51,390 nt of DNA from Candidatus Bathyarchaeota archaeon (lineage in GTDB: Archaea > Thermoproteota > Bathyarchaeia > 40CM-2-53-6 > RBG-13-38-9), in assembly GCA_026015185.1 (NCBI GenBank), contig JAOZGX010000016.1, positions 1 through 51,390 of the forward strand, read 5' to 3'. Both the position numbers and the translations under genes were made by a program. Position 1 is the stretch's first letter, and the number at the start of each line of letters is the position of its first letter. The notes beneath the pieces were generated by a model. It was not told where the DNA came from, did not search any database, and saw only the letters and a program-made list of their open reading frames with translations. Below, piece by piece: positions 34,649 through 44,045 of this stretch.

Positions 34649-36259
34649 TTATTTTTTAGCTTTCTTTTTTTCTAGACATGCCTCAATAAATCCAAAATAT
34701 GGAGGAGATGGTTTGCCAGGTCTGGATTTAAATTCCCCATGAAATTGGGTGGCAAAATGAAAACTCTGTTTTGGAATCTCTAGAATCTCCATTCTTTTCT
34801 TATCTAGACTTTTTCCTGAAAAAAGGATTCCTTGCTTCTCAAGATGTGAAATATATTTTGGATTTACTTCATATCTATGTCTATGCCTCTCGGAAATTCG
34901 GTCCATATGATATAATCTATAAGCTACGGAATCAGGATTTATCATTAATTCATGAGCACCTAGTCTCATACTTGAACCTTTAACATCAATTTTCTTCTGT
35001 TCGGGCATCAGATCTATTACAGGATATGGATTATCTGGGTCGTTTTCTGTACTGTTTGCACCATTCATTCCAATACTCCTGGCAAATTCCACAACAGCAA
35101 GTTGAAATCCAAGACATATCCCTAGAAATGGAATATTACTAGTTCTTGCATAACCTATAGTCTTAATTTTTCCTTCAGTACCTCTAATTCCAAATCCACC
35201 TGGTACTAAAATGCCATCATATTTTTGAAGCTCCTTCAGTTTTGGATCATGATTTTCGAAAATTTCTGTTTCAATCCAGTCTAAATTAATTTCAGTACCC
35301 AAAAATGCTCCGGCATGTCTTAAGGCCTCATTAACGCTAACGTATGAGTCAGAAAGCTCTGCATATTTTCCGCAAATAGCAATTTTAACGCAATTTTTTT
35401 GATTGATTAATCCTTCAACTATTTTTTTCCAACTGCTCCACTTTGGTTGTTTATACCTAAATTTTAACTTTTTACAGACATAATCACCAATACTTTGTTT
35501 GTCAAGGATCAATGGAGATTCATAAATCAGTTGAATATCAGGGGAAGTAAAAACTGCATGCTCCTCAACATTACAGAATAAAGCTATCTTTCTTCTAGGT
35601 TCTTTTAATAATGGCTTCTTGCTTCTAGCTATAATTACATCAGGTTGTACACCTATTCTTCTTAACTCATTAACACTATGTTGTGTAGGCTTGGTCTTCT
35701 GCTCACCTACAGAATCCAATTCAGGTACAAGAGTTACATGAGCATAAAGGACGTTTTCAGTACCTTCTTCCATCCTCATTTGACGTGCAGCTTCTAAGAA
35801 AGGAAGGCTCTCTATATCCCCAACTGTCCCACCGATCTCAACAATAAGGCAATCAATCTTACTTCTCTTTGCAACGTCTCTAATTTCATATTTTATTTCA
35901 TTTGTGATATGAGGGATAATTTGAACACATTTACCAAGAAATTGTCCTTTCCGTTCTTTACCAATTACCGATAAGTAAATTTGTCCAGTTGTTATATTAT
36001 GTTCCCTAGTAAGATTTACATCAAGAAAACGTTCGTAAGTGCCAATATCCATATCAGTTTCTCCCCCATCTTCAGTCACAAATACTTCGCCATGCGTATA
36101 GGGATTCATTGTTCCTGCATCTGCATTCAAATACGGATCTATTTTTGCAATACTTACTTTGATAGCTCGTGTTTGTAGTATTTTACCAATTGAAGCTGCT
36201 GCAACCCCTTTCCCAATTCCTGACATTACTCCTCCAGTAACAAAAATATATTTAGTCAA
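34649..36259 (-). CDS. pyrG: CTP synthase
   Basis: 536 residues, full length. The amidoligase domain opens KYIFVTGGVMSGIGKG with the P-loop and continues with DPYLNADAGTMNPYTHGEV. The C-terminal glutaminase domain has the nucleophile in LGICLGFQLA and the His-Glu pair in QFHGEFKSRP (most enzymes read HPEF). It makes CTP from UTP with glutamine. The start is TTG at 36259: the conserved N-terminus begins there and the next Met lies inside the P-loop. The DUF460 gene starts 27 bases after its stop. Confidence 0.97.
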   Translation of the reverse strand: MTKYIFVTGGVMSGIGKGVAAASIGKILQTRAIKVSIAKIDPYLNADAGTMNPYTHGEVFVTEDGGETDMDIGTYERFLDVNLTREHNITTGQIYLSVIGKERKGQFLGKCVQIIPHITNEIKYEIRDVAKRSKIDCLIVEIGGTVGDIESLPFLEAARQMRMEEGTENVLYAHVTLVPELDSVGEQKTKPTQHSVNELRRIGVQPDVIIARSKKPLLKEPRRKIALFCNVEEHAVFTSPDIQLIYESPLILDKQSIGDYVCKKLKFRYKQPKWSSWKKIVEGLINQKNCVKIAICGKYAELSDSYVSVNEALRHAGAFLGTEINLDWIETEIFENHDPKLKELQKYDGILVPGGFGIRGTEGKIKTIGYARTSNIPFLGICLGFQLAVVEFARSIGMNGANSTENDPDNPYPVIDLMPEQKKIDVKGSSMRLGAHELMINPDSVAYRLYHMDRISERHRHRYEVNPKYISHLEKQGILFSGKSLDKKRMEILEIPKQSFHFATQFHGEFKSRPGKPSPPYFGFIEACLEKKKAKK

Positions 36260-36487
36260 TTTAATTTCCTCAGAAAAATAATTTTGTATGAAAAATCGAG
36301 CGCGAGTGCGTCATAAAGAGAAATTGAACAAAGATACTTGATATTATATGCTATTGTGTGCTTAGAGAAGTACGTAGAAATAAGCCTTCTTAAATCATCT
36401 TTTATAGGCATGTCTAAATTTATTTCGGTTCCCATTATTTAGTTTTTTCATAATTGCTTAAATTAATTTAATTAAATTAATACCCAA

Positions 36488-36500
36488 ATTTTATATTAAG
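36488..36500 (+). promoter_or_regulatory. TATA box upstream of the C/D RNA and purA
   Basis: The stretch ATTTTATATTAAG near 36488-36500 is a good archaeal TATA region. It lies about 55 bases before the candidate C/D box RNA and 175 before purA, so both could share one transcript. Confidence 0.4.
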
Positions 36501-36550
36501 AAATCTTGAGAAAGATTTAATTCTATAAAGTAAAAAGAGTTCTTAAAAGA

Positions 36551-36614
36551 ATGATGAAACCGGTATATTTGAGCGTAATTTAAGCGCTATGATAAGATTC
36601 GACGGGCAAACTGA
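36551..36614 (+). ncRNA. Candidate C/D box small RNA
   Basis: 64 bases with box C ATGATGA at 36551-36557, a D'-like TTGA near 36569-36572, C'-like ATGATAA at 36589-36595 and box D CTGA at 36611-36614. The guide before D' is about 11 bases and the guide before D is about 15 (GATTCGACGGGCAAA). Total size and box order fit archaeal 2'-O-methylation guide RNAs. The D' box and the 16-base gap between D' and C' are not ideal. It lies 60 bases before purA on the same strand. The target was not established. Confidence 0.5.
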
Positions 36615-36673
36615 CTTGATAAATTTTGTAACTATCATTAATTAAGATAAATTTCTTAGACGGTGGAGAAGTT

Positions 36674-37675
36674 ATGTCAAGCACTATCCTAGTTGGAGGC
36701 TTCTTTGGTGATGAAGGAAAAGGAAAGTTGATATCCTACCTAGCTTTGAATGATAAACCAAAAATTATTGCAAGAGGGGGAGTAGGGCCAAATGCAGGTC
36801 ATACTGTCGAATACAATGGGAAAAAATTCTTTCTAAGAATGATACCTAGCGGATTCTTAAATGAAAGTTCAGAACTTTTAATCGGTCCTGGTGTAGCTGT
36901 AGATCCAAAAATATTCTTCAAAGAAGTTGAATTAACAAATACTACTAAGAGGGTTAAAATAGATAAAAGATGTGCGATAATTGAAAAACATCATATTGAA
37001 GCAGAAAAAAAATCTGACTATCTTTCAAAGAAGATAGGTTCCACAAAAAGCGGTGTAGGAGCCTGTAATGCTGAAAGAGCTTTACGGAAAGTTAAATTGG
37101 CGCAGGATATTACTGAACTATCAGACTTTATAACTGATGTTCCATTAGTTGTTAATGAAGCTTTGAATCAAAATCAAACCGTCCTTATCGAAGGAACTCA
37201 AGGAACATATCTTTCTCTTTATCATGGTACATATCCTTTCTGTACTTCAAAAGATGTCTGTGCTTCTGCCATATGTTCTGATGTCGGTATAGGTCCGAGA
37301 ATGGTTGGAGAGGTTATAGTAGTCTTTAAAGCTTATGTAACCAGAGTTGGTGAGGGAAATCTAGATGGGGAATTAACACATGATGAAGCGGTTAAGAGAG
37401 GATGGATAGAGTATGGTACGGTTACTGGAAGGGAAAGAAGAGCTGCACCATTTGATTTCAATTTGGCTAAAAGAGCCATCTTGATAAATAGTGCTACTCA
37501 GATCGCATTAACAAAAATTGATATAATATTTCCGGAATGTAAAGGAATTCGTGGTTTTGATGAATTGCCACAAAGGGCAAAAGATTTTATCCAAGAAATA
37601 GAATCCAAGACTGGTGTTACAGTTACTTTAATAGGAACAGGTCCATCAGCTTTAGATGTTATAGATAGGCGTTAG
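36674..37675 (+). CDS. purA: Adenylosuccinate synthetase (archaeal short form)
   Basis: 333 residues, about 100 shorter than bacterial enzymes as usual in many archaea. The P-loop region reads GGFFGDEGKGKLISYLA, followed by GVGPNAGHTVEYNGK and the GTP-binding end LTKIDI. It joins IMP and aspartate using GTP in AMP synthesis. The ATG at 36674 has GGTGGAG upstream. A candidate C/D box RNA precedes it on the same strand. Confidence 0.95.
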   Translation: MSSTILVGGFFGDEGKGKLISYLALNDKPKIIARGGVGPNAGHTVEYNGKKFFLRMIPSGFLNESSELLIGPGVAVDPKIFFKEVELTNTTKRVKIDKRCAIIEKHHIEAEKKSDYLSKKIGSTKSGVGACNAERALRKVKLAQDITELSDFITDVPLVVNEALNQNQTVLIEGTQGTYLSLYHGTYPFCTSKDVCASAICSDVGIGPRMVGEVIVVFKAYVTRVGEGNLDGELTHDEAVKRGWIEYGTVTGRERRAAPFDFNLAKRAILINSATQIALTKIDIIFPECKGIRGFDELPQRAKDFIQEIESKTGVTVTLIGTGPSALDVIDRR

Positions 37676-37741
37676 AAAAATTCAATTATAGATTCGGATT
37701 GAGAATAATGCTAAATCCTATTATTAAACTAGGGCATATCT

Positions 37742-38131
37742 TCAATTTGAAGGGCTTTTCAAAACTGAATTCAGTTTAAATTGTGCCGATCTAACATAGG
37801 CAATAACTAATCTAATTTTCTCATATTTTTCTTTAGGATTTTTAGTGATTAATTTATCAATACCGGCAAGATTTTTTTTTGCAAATGTAACTATTTCTTT
37901 GAGATTTAAATCATTTTGAACCTTAAAATTTGGATAAACATCTATCAAATTCGAAGTTATTGAAATTAGAGATGCCATGTATTCAAGTTCTGCACTTATA
38001 TGCCAGAGATCTTTTGCAAGTCTGTCATTTTCTTTTTGATTATCAATATTTTCTATGCTTTCATTCAAAAGAGCCATAACATTTTTCTTGGATTTGAGAA
38101 TCCTTTCGTTTGCTTTGAGCATGAATTTCAC
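37742..38131 (-). CDS. Small helical hypothetical protein coupled to glmS
   Basis: 129 residues from GTG at 38131, overlapping the glmS stop by four bases (GTGA). It is all helical and charged with no signal; the pattern resembles a four-helix bundle (WHISAELEYMASLISITSNL). The overlap means it is probably translated with glmS and may work with it, but no function is known to me. Confidence 0.6.
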   Translation of the reverse strand: MKFMLKANERILKSKKNVMALLNESIENIDNQKENDRLAKDLWHISAELEYMASLISITSNLIDVYPNFKVQNDLNLKEIVTFAKKNLAGIDKLITKNPKEKYEKIRLVIAYVRSAQFKLNSVLKSPSN

Positions 38132-39948
38132 TCAACAGTGACAGACTTTGCTAAATTCCTAGGTTTGTCTGGATCACATCCCCTCTCTACAGCCATATAA
38201 TAGGCGAAAAGTTGCAATGGTACAATGTAAATTAATGGTGTGAATATATCTGCTATTTTTGGCATTTCCAAAAAGTCATCCGACAGATTTCTTAATTTCT
38301 TATCTCCTTTTTCGATTAAAGCAATTATATTTGCTCCCCTTGCTTTCATTTCCATAATATTCCCAATTACCTTAATATGATTTTCATCTTTAGGAGCGAT
38401 GAATATCGTTGGATACCCTTGCTCAATTGATGCTATAAAACCATGCTTACTTTCCCCAGCAGGATAAGCAAGAGATGGCAAATAAGATAACTCTAATAAT
38501 TTAAGACGCCCTTCCAAGGCTGTAGCAATATTTATTCCCCTACCCAAAAAGCAGATGCTTTTTGCGTTTTTATGCTTTTTAACGATGGACTTTATATCAT
38601 TACCGTGCATTTTTATTATTTTCTTGATATAAGCTGGCACTTTTTCTAATTCTGATTCCAATTCTCTTTTTCTTTCTTGTGATATTATTTTTCGATTATG
38701 GGCCATAGTAAGAGCTAATTTAGATAATATAGCCAATTGCGCAGTAAATGTTTTAGTTGCTGCAACTCCAATTTCAGGGCCTGAGTTTTGCGTCATAAAT
38801 ATATCCGATATTCCAGTTATTGACGAGCCGATTACATTAGTAATACTCAAAATTGTTGCTTTCTTTCTTTTTGATTTTTTCAAAGCTTCAAGGGTGTCTG
38901 CTGTCTCACCAGATTGGCTTAAAGCTAAAATTGCAGTTTTTGAATTTACAAGATCACCATATTGTTCTATAAATTCTGATGCTACAGATGCCCTACTATC
39001 GACATTTGCTAATTTGGATAATAAATAAGTTCCAGCGACACATGCATGGTAAGATGTCCCACATGCAGTTAAGAAAAGTTTATCGTGCTCTAGTAATCTA
39101 GAAGCCATCAACTTATGATATAGGGGATGAATTCTAAGCGCATCCTTGATTGATGAAGGTTGTTCATTAATTTCTTTTAAGGTGAAATGCGGATATCCTT
39201 CTTTTAAAGCATCATCAAATGACCAATCTATATTCAATATTTCCCTTTTTACTTCATTTCCAGTTTTGAATTTTAGTAATTGAATTTGATTTTGTCCAAT
39301 AACAGCTAACTCCTCTTCCTCCATTATCAAAGCTTTTTTTGTCAAAGGAAGAAAAGCAGTTATATCAGAAGCACAATAAAAACCAGTTTCCCCAATACCG
39401 ATAACTAGCGGACTTTCTTTTCTAACACAAATTATTTTATCATGTTCAAAAGTAGAAATTGCCAAGATAGCGAATGAACCTTCAAGATGTTTGGCACTTA
39501 ATCTTACAGCTTCTTTGAAGCTTTCTCCTTTTTTCATAAAGCTCTCAATCAAATGAGCAATAAGCTCAGAATCGGTTTCAGATTCTATTTTATGATCGTC
39601 TTCTTCAAGCTCTTTTCTAAGTTCAAGAAAATTCTCTATGATACCATTGTGAACTATAGCAATTTTACCTTCACAATCCATATGTGGATGAGCATTTTGT
39701 TTTGAAGGGGCACCATGTGTAGCCCATCTTGTATGGCCTATTCCGATTCTGCCTTCCATTTCATCAAGATTCAGTTCTTCATTGACTACCGAAATCTTTC
39801 CTTTATTCTTCTTGATGATAATTCTATCAGATGAAATTGTTGCTAGTCCTACTGAGTCATAACCTCTATATTCCAATCTTTTTAAAGCGGCATGAATAAT
39901 CGGAGCTGCTTTACCTTCGCAAAGAATGCAACCAAATATACCGCACAT
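38128..39948 (-). CDS. glmS: Glucosamine-fructose-6-phosphate aminotransferase
   Basis: 606 residues, full length. The N-terminal nucleophile Cys is in MCGIFGCI, glutaminase motifs include GHTRWATHGAPS and IVHNGIIEN, and two SIS sugar-isomerase domains follow (FLTACGTSYHACVAG, then ALSQSGETADTLEAL). The C-terminus DKPRNLAKSVTVE is the conserved end. It makes glucosamine 6-phosphate, the entry to amino-sugar glycans. The ATG at 39948 is required by the N-terminal Cys. Confidence 0.97.
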   Translation of the reverse strand: MCGIFGCILCEGKAAPIIHAALKRLEYRGYDSVGLATISSDRIIIKKNKGKISVVNEELNLDEMEGRIGIGHTRWATHGAPSKQNAHPHMDCEGKIAIVHNGIIENFLELRKELEEDDHKIESETDSELIAHLIESFMKKGESFKEAVRLSAKHLEGSFAILAISTFEHDKIICVRKESPLVIGIGETGFYCASDITAFLPLTKKALIMEEEELAVIGQNQIQLLKFKTGNEVKREILNIDWSFDDALKEGYPHFTLKEINEQPSSIKDALRIHPLYHKLMASRLLEHDKLFLTACGTSYHACVAGTYLLSKLANVDSRASVASEFIEQYGDLVNSKTAILALSQSGETADTLEALKKSKRKKATILSITNVIGSSITGISDIFMTQNSGPEIGVAATKTFTAQLAILSKLALTMAHNRKIISQERKRELESELEKVPAYIKKIIKMHGNDIKSIVKKHKNAKSICFLGRGINIATALEGRLKLLELSYLPSLAYPAGESKHGFIASIEQGYPTIFIAPKDENHIKVIGNIMEMKARGANIIALIEKGDKKLRNLSDDFLEMPKIADIFTPLIYIVPLQLFAYYMAVERGCDPDKPRNLAKSVTVE

Positions 39949-40154
39949 AGATAACTACTTCACCATAAAAATTCGAGCTTTACCTTCGAGTTAATTTGTG
40001 TGATTAATTAAAATATTAATAACGTCCACAGTCTTTTAATCGATTTCATTATATTCATAATTGGCAATTATAAAGAATTAATTTAGCATCTTTTAATTTT
40101 ACGTTATAATATGCTTATATAACAATTATTGATTAAACATAAGGATGATGGCCA
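39949..40154. promoter_or_regulatory. Divergent promoter region, glmS and zinc-ribbon gene
   Basis: About 200 AT-rich bases between glmS (minus) and the DUF5679-like gene (plus). TTATAATATGCTTATATAAC near 40104-40123 contains a TATA box for the plus gene. A short stem (TTCGAG / CTCGAA type) lies near 39969-39992. No other gene is seen. Confidence 0.4.
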
Positions 40155-40301
40155 ATGGAGTTCTATTGTGTAAAGTGTAGGCAAAAAGTAGATGTTCCAG
40201 ATGACAAAGTAACTCATGAAGATAAAGGTAATAGAAGGTTATATAGAGGGCAATGTCCAAATTGTGGAACTAAGACAGCTAAATTCGGAAAGAAGGACTA
40301 A
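40155..40301 (+). CDS. Small zinc-ribbon protein (DUF5679-like)
   Basis: 48 residues, easily missed because of size. It has two Cys pairs, CVKC at the start (MEFYCVKCRQKVDVP) and CPNC near the end (GQCPNCGTKTAKFGKKD), the layout of archaeal DUF5679 zinc ribbons. It is probably a nucleic acid or protein binding accessory; the role is unknown. The TATA region upstream and T-rich tract downstream suggest its own transcript. Confidence 0.8.
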   Translation: MEFYCVKCRQKVDVPDDKVTHEDKGNRRLYRGQCPNCGTKTAKFGKKD

Positions 40302-40310
40302 GCTACAAGA

Positions 40311-40330
40311 TCCCTTTCTTTATTTTTTTT
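40311..40330 (+). terminator. T-rich transcription stop
   Basis: A run containing TTTCTTTATTTTTTTT directly follows the zinc-ribbon gene. Archaeal RNA polymerase stops at T-rich tracts on the coding strand. Confidence 0.6.
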
Positions 40331-40387
40331 AGTATTCTGAGACTATAGGATTTCAACATTGGGATCGTATATTGCGTACATTTCTTA

Positions 40388-40424
40388 ATTTAGCGGAAGC
40401 GCTAAATGTTTTATGCTAAATATA
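40388..40424 (+). promoter_or_regulatory. Perfect palindrome beside the tyrA promoter
   Basis: ATTTAGCG, loop GAAG, CGCTAAAT forms a perfect 8-bp inverted repeat at 40388-40407. Directly after it is GCTAAATATAAAA (about 40414-40426), a TATA box for tyrA, whose ATG is at 40513. An operator site next to the promoter is likely. Confidence 0.5.
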
Positions 40425-40512
40425 AAATTAGTAGACTGCCTATATGCTAAATGATATTAAAATATAGAACTTCATATAATCGTTCGTAATTTTAGAATTT
40501 GGAGAAGTTACT

Positions 40513-41331
40513 ATGAGAACATTACAAGAGAAGGCATCTCTAAAGGACAGAACTATTTCTATTATTGGCGGCACTGGAGGAATGGGTAGACTTTTTGTAA
40601 AAGTATTCAAAAATAGTGTAAAGGAAGTTGCAATTTGTAGTAGATCCTTTAAAAAAGCTAAGAAAATCGCTAATGAATTTAATGTTTCAGCATGGCCAAT
40701 TGACGAATGTGAAAAAGCGGACATAGTAATTGTATCAGTTCCAATTGATGAAACCTACAGAATATGTGAATCTATAATTAGAAAAATGTCTACGGGATCC
40801 CTCCTTATCGAGTTCTCCTCAGTAAAACATGGAATAGCCGATAAATTATCGAAGGATTTGGAGTTTCTTGATATTGAATATTTAAGCTTACATCCTCTTT
40901 TTGGACCAAAAATAAAGAGTGTAGAAGGTAGAAGGGTAGTATTCATACCAATAAAGACTGGACCCCTTACTGAAGAGGTAGTCAATTTTCTAAAAAATAA
41001 GAAAGCTTTGTTAGTTGAGTCAGAAATAATAGAACATGATAAGTCAATGGCCGCCATGCAAGTAGCTCATCATTTTGCTTTCCTAACATTGATCGTTACT
41101 TTAAAGAATTATTCTAAAAAACACTCTTTACAAGAATTTGAGACAGAATCCTTCAAAAGTACCAAAAAAACATTAAAAATGATAAAAGAAAATTTTGATA
41201 CAATAATTGGGATACAAAAGAAAAATCCATATGCGAAAGCTGCAAGAAAAAGATTTGTAGAAAATGCGGGGGACATAAGTGGTATGGATGATTATTCACT
41301 AAGGCTTCTAAAAGAAGTTATGAAGAAATGA
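40513..41331 (+). CDS. tyrA: Prephenate dehydrogenase
   Basis: 272 residues. The dinucleotide motif is IIGGTGGMGRLF, followed by IVIVSVPIDET, LSLHPLFGPK and the helical C-terminal domain. It oxidises prephenate to hydroxyphenylpyruvate in tyrosine synthesis. The ATG at 40513 has TTTGGAGAAG upstream. No other shikimate-path gene is visible nearby. Its stop and the tbp stop lie one base apart, convergent. Confidence 0.9.
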   Translation: MRTLQEKASLKDRTISIIGGTGGMGRLFVKVFKNSVKEVAICSRSFKKAKKIANEFNVSAWPIDECEKADIVIVSVPIDETYRICESIIRKMSTGSLLIEFSSVKHGIADKLSKDLEFLDIEYLSLHPLFGPKIKSVEGRRVVFIPIKTGPLTEEVVNFLKNKKALLVESEIIEHDKSMAAMQVAHHFAFLTLIVTLKNYSKKHSLQEFETESFKSTKKTLKMIKENFDTIIGIQKKNPYAKAARKRFVENAGDISGMDDYSLRLLKEVMKK

Positions 41332-41332
41332 T

Positions 41333-41884
41333 CTAAGTGACATATTTTGTGATCTTTTCATATAATGTTGTCAAAGATTTGTGAACGTCTTCCTCAGTTT
41401 TTGCACCTGTACAAACAACTTTTCCATTAGTAAATATCAAGAAAGTAACTTTCGGTTCAACGTTCTTATGTATTAAACCTGGAAATTGATCAGGCTCATA
41501 AATGCTTTTTTCCAATAACCCTGATAGACTTTCCAAATCTACGAAAATTTTAAAATCGGAGTGGGCAACAATATTCTGCGTCTCAACATTAGGCTTATTT
41601 AGGAAGTCTAATCCGTTTTTATTCAATTTACTAACGAAACCAGTAATTGCCATTTTGGCTTGTCTTTCTGATTTTGCACCAGAGCATACTATTTTACCAG
41701 AATTAAAAGCTATTATTGAAATTGCTGAGTGTTTCTTTTTGAAAATCAAACCAGGAAAACGCTTTGGTTCGTAAGCTACTTTCCTAAATAATCTAGAGAT
41801 GTGCCCTAAATCTAAGGGTCTTTTTACATCTCCCATTGCAACAACATTAACAATTTGAGTTCCAAATGTATTTACATGCTGCAA
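41333..41884 (-). CDS. tbp: TATA-box-binding protein
   Basis: 183 residues made of two imperfect repeats of about 90. Matching segments are KRFPGLIFKKK and DQFPGLIHKN, followed by GKIVCSGAKSE and GKVVCTGAKTE. It binds the promoter TATA box and recruits TFB and RNA polymerase. The start is TTG at 41884 (MQHVNTFGTQIVNVV); no ATG lies before the conserved first strand. TFB is not in the window. Confidence 0.97.
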   Translation of the reverse strand: MQHVNTFGTQIVNVVAMGDVKRPLDLGHISRLFRKVAYEPKRFPGLIFKKKHSAISIIAFNSGKIVCSGAKSERQAKMAITGFVSKLNKNGLDFLNKPNVETQNIVAHSDFKIFVDLESLSGLLEKSIYEPDQFPGLIHKNVEPKVTFLIFTNGKVVCTGAKTEEDVHKSLTTLYEKITKYVT

Positions 41885-42136
41885 ATATAATCATCCCTAA
41901 GGGTTTACAATTTGTAAATGAACTGTTACTCGACATTAACACTTTGAGGCTGAAGTGATAAAAGACTTATTAGCTGTTTCCATCAAAACTTCGCATTTCT
42001 TTAAAGATCAATTGACAAATTGTTTTAAATTTTTAAAAATATTAAAGTTCAGAAATGGTATCTTTTGATCAATTTAATAGCAAAAATTTATCTAAATTAT
42101 TTATTCAATTTATATGAGCCTAATCAAGAGAGTGAA
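41885..42136 (-). promoter_or_regulatory. Upstream region of tbp
   Basis: About 250 AT-rich bases between gatE and tbp, both minus. Several TATA-like stretches, such as AATTTTTAAAAATATT near 42029-42044, lie here. No gene or clear hairpin was seen. Confidence 0.3.
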
Positions 42137-44044
42137 TTAAGCCGATTCAAACATTTTCAACTCATTTCTAAGTAAATCTGATACAATTTTCACATCAGCC
42201 TTACCGCGAACTTCTCTCATGATTATTCCTAAAAGCCTATTGAATGCTTTTCCAGGTTGTTTTGTTATAACATCTTCTTCATTCTTTACTATTTTCATTA
42301 TTATCTGCTTTAATTGTTCAATGTTTAACATTCCAATTCCTAAATCGTTAATTGCCTCATCTATTGAGGATTCCTTGTTTTTTGAAGCCCACTGTAAAAG
42401 TTCAACAATAGATTCTTTTGCAGTCAATCCTTCATTAACAGCTTTGAAAGCCTCATATATTCTATTTTCCGATAATTGATCTACTGGAAAACCTTCTCTT
42501 TCAAGATTTTTCATGTTCTCAGTAAGAATTGTAGCTATAAATGATGGGGTAAGTCTCATCTCTGCAACTATCTTTTCAAACAATCCTAAATAATCAGAAT
42601 CCATTAACTGCTCTGCTAATTTAGAGTTTATTTCATATTTTTTAGTCATGCTTTCAATGATTTCATTAGGAAGGGGTGGAAGTTCATTTTTTAAATTAGA
42701 TATCCTCTTAGAGTCGATTACAGTTGGTGGAACATCCGTCTCTGGATACATCCTTGCAGCTCCTGGTCTTGGCCGCATATATCGAGTTATTCCTTCTGGA
42801 GTTGCACCTCTTGTTTCTTCTGGCACACCATGAAAAGCTTCTTTAGACCGTTCAATAACTGCCTTAAGGGCATTAACCGCATTTTCTTCCCTGTCAGCTA
42901 CAAATACCACAGCATCCGATTCAGAAGCTTTCATTTTTTCTCTGAGTGCGTCTACCTCTTCCTGAGTAATTCCATATTTTGGAAGTTCGTCTGTATGAAA
43001 TATGCCTCCAACTTTACCCCAAAAAATTGCCCTATGCGCTAATTCCGTTCCAAATTTCAAATTAGAACAAAGTTCTATTCCAAGCATTCCTTCAAAATTT
43101 TTTAGCAGAATAGCCAATATTACCGCTTCTTTAGAAAGCCCATTTTTTAATACTTTACATGATGTTTTTCTAAATATATCCGATACATCTACAAATTCGT
43201 CTTTCAAATCATTTTCATTTACTAATTTTTTTCCTAGGTCGTTTTGAATTTCAAGTAATTTAAGTTGTCTTTTGGTCTCGTTTTCAACTATTTTGGATAT
43301 TAGATCCAGTTTTTGGACTCCTTTGATTTCTATGACAGCTCCATTTTCTATAGATATATTCAAGTCCTGTCTTATAGTTCCAAGGCCACGTTTAACTTTT
43401 CTAGTAGCCCTAAGTATTCTGCCAATTGCAAATGCAACTTCCTCAGCTTCTTTTGGATTTCTAATAACTGGACCCGTAGCTACCTCTATAAGAGGTATAC
43501 AGAGACGATCAATTCTGTACTTTGTAATTGAATTGGATTCTTCTACCTTCCGAGCAGCATCTTCCTCTAATCCTAAATGTTGTATTGGTACTTCTAATTC
43601 ACCAATTTTTATGCATCCATTTAGCGCAACAACACAGGTTCTTTGAAATCCAGTAGTATTTGAGCCATCTATTACGATCTTTCGCATAACATGAATTTCA
43701 TCGACTGGCTCAGCGTTGAGTAATAATGCAATAACTAGAGCTACATCAACAGCTTCCTGATTTAAATCATGTGGAGGCTCTTCATCCAATTCAACTAAGC
43801 ATGAAGTACCTGGCGGACTTTCATAGACAATATTCTTACCTTTCCCAAATTCAAATAGAGCTGCCTGATCCACTTCACCCATTTCGCTCTGAGTGGGTCT
43901 TAATTTTCTGAGGACAGTAAAATCAGGGTCCTCATCCGATATTTTATTCGGACAATTACAGAACAACTTTTTTGAGGTATCTAGTTGTTGATGTATTTCT
44001 AGACCTACTTTGAGCCCAATTTTTTTGTAGTCCAAGTCTTGCAT
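42137..44044 (-). CDS. gatE: Glutamyl-tRNA(Gln) amidotransferase subunit E
   Basis: About 635 residues from the ATG at 44044 (MQDLDYKKIGLKVGLEIHQQ), two bases beyond the gatD stop; a TTG at 44059 is a weaker alternative. GatB-like core motifs are LEIHQQLDTSKKLFCNC and GSNTTGFQRTC, with a C-terminal YqeY-like helical tail. It phosphorylates and amidates Glu-tRNA(Gln) using ammonia from GatD. GatDE is the archaeal route to Gln-tRNA. Confidence 0.97.
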   Translation of the reverse strand: MQDLDYKKIGLKVGLEIHQQLDTSKKLFCNCPNKISDEDPDFTVLRKLRPTQSEMGEVDQAALFEFGKGKNIVYESPPGTSCLVELDEEPPHDLNQEAVDVALVIALLLNAEPVDEIHVMRKIVIDGSNTTGFQRTCVVALNGCIKIGELEVPIQHLGLEEDAARKVEESNSITKYRIDRLCIPLIEVATGPVIRNPKEAEEVAFAIGRILRATRKVKRGLGTIRQDLNISIENGAVIEIKGVQKLDLISKIVENETKRQLKLLEIQNDLGKKLVNENDLKDEFVDVSDIFRKTSCKVLKNGLSKEAVILAILLKNFEGMLGIELCSNLKFGTELAHRAIFWGKVGGIFHTDELPKYGITQEEVDALREKMKASESDAVVFVADREENAVNALKAVIERSKEAFHGVPEETRGATPEGITRYMRPRPGAARMYPETDVPPTVIDSKRISNLKNELPPLPNEIIESMTKKYEINSKLAEQLMDSDYLGLFEKIVAEMRLTPSFIATILTENMKNLEREGFPVDQLSENRIYEAFKAVNEGLTAKESIVELLQWASKNKESSIDEAINDLGIGMLNIEQLKQIIMKIVKNEEDVITKQPGKAFNRLLGIIMREVRGKADVKIVSDLLRNELKMFESA

Positions 44045-44045
44045 T

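Noticed and set aside
36551-36614. Assigning the C/D RNA to a specific 16S methylation
   Set aside because: The guide shares only an eight-base core with the remembered rRNA region and mismatches next to the D box, so the target is left open.
42137-44044. Several plus-strand frames opposite gatE
   Set aside because: They lack ribosome sites and family features and mirror the strongly coding minus strand.
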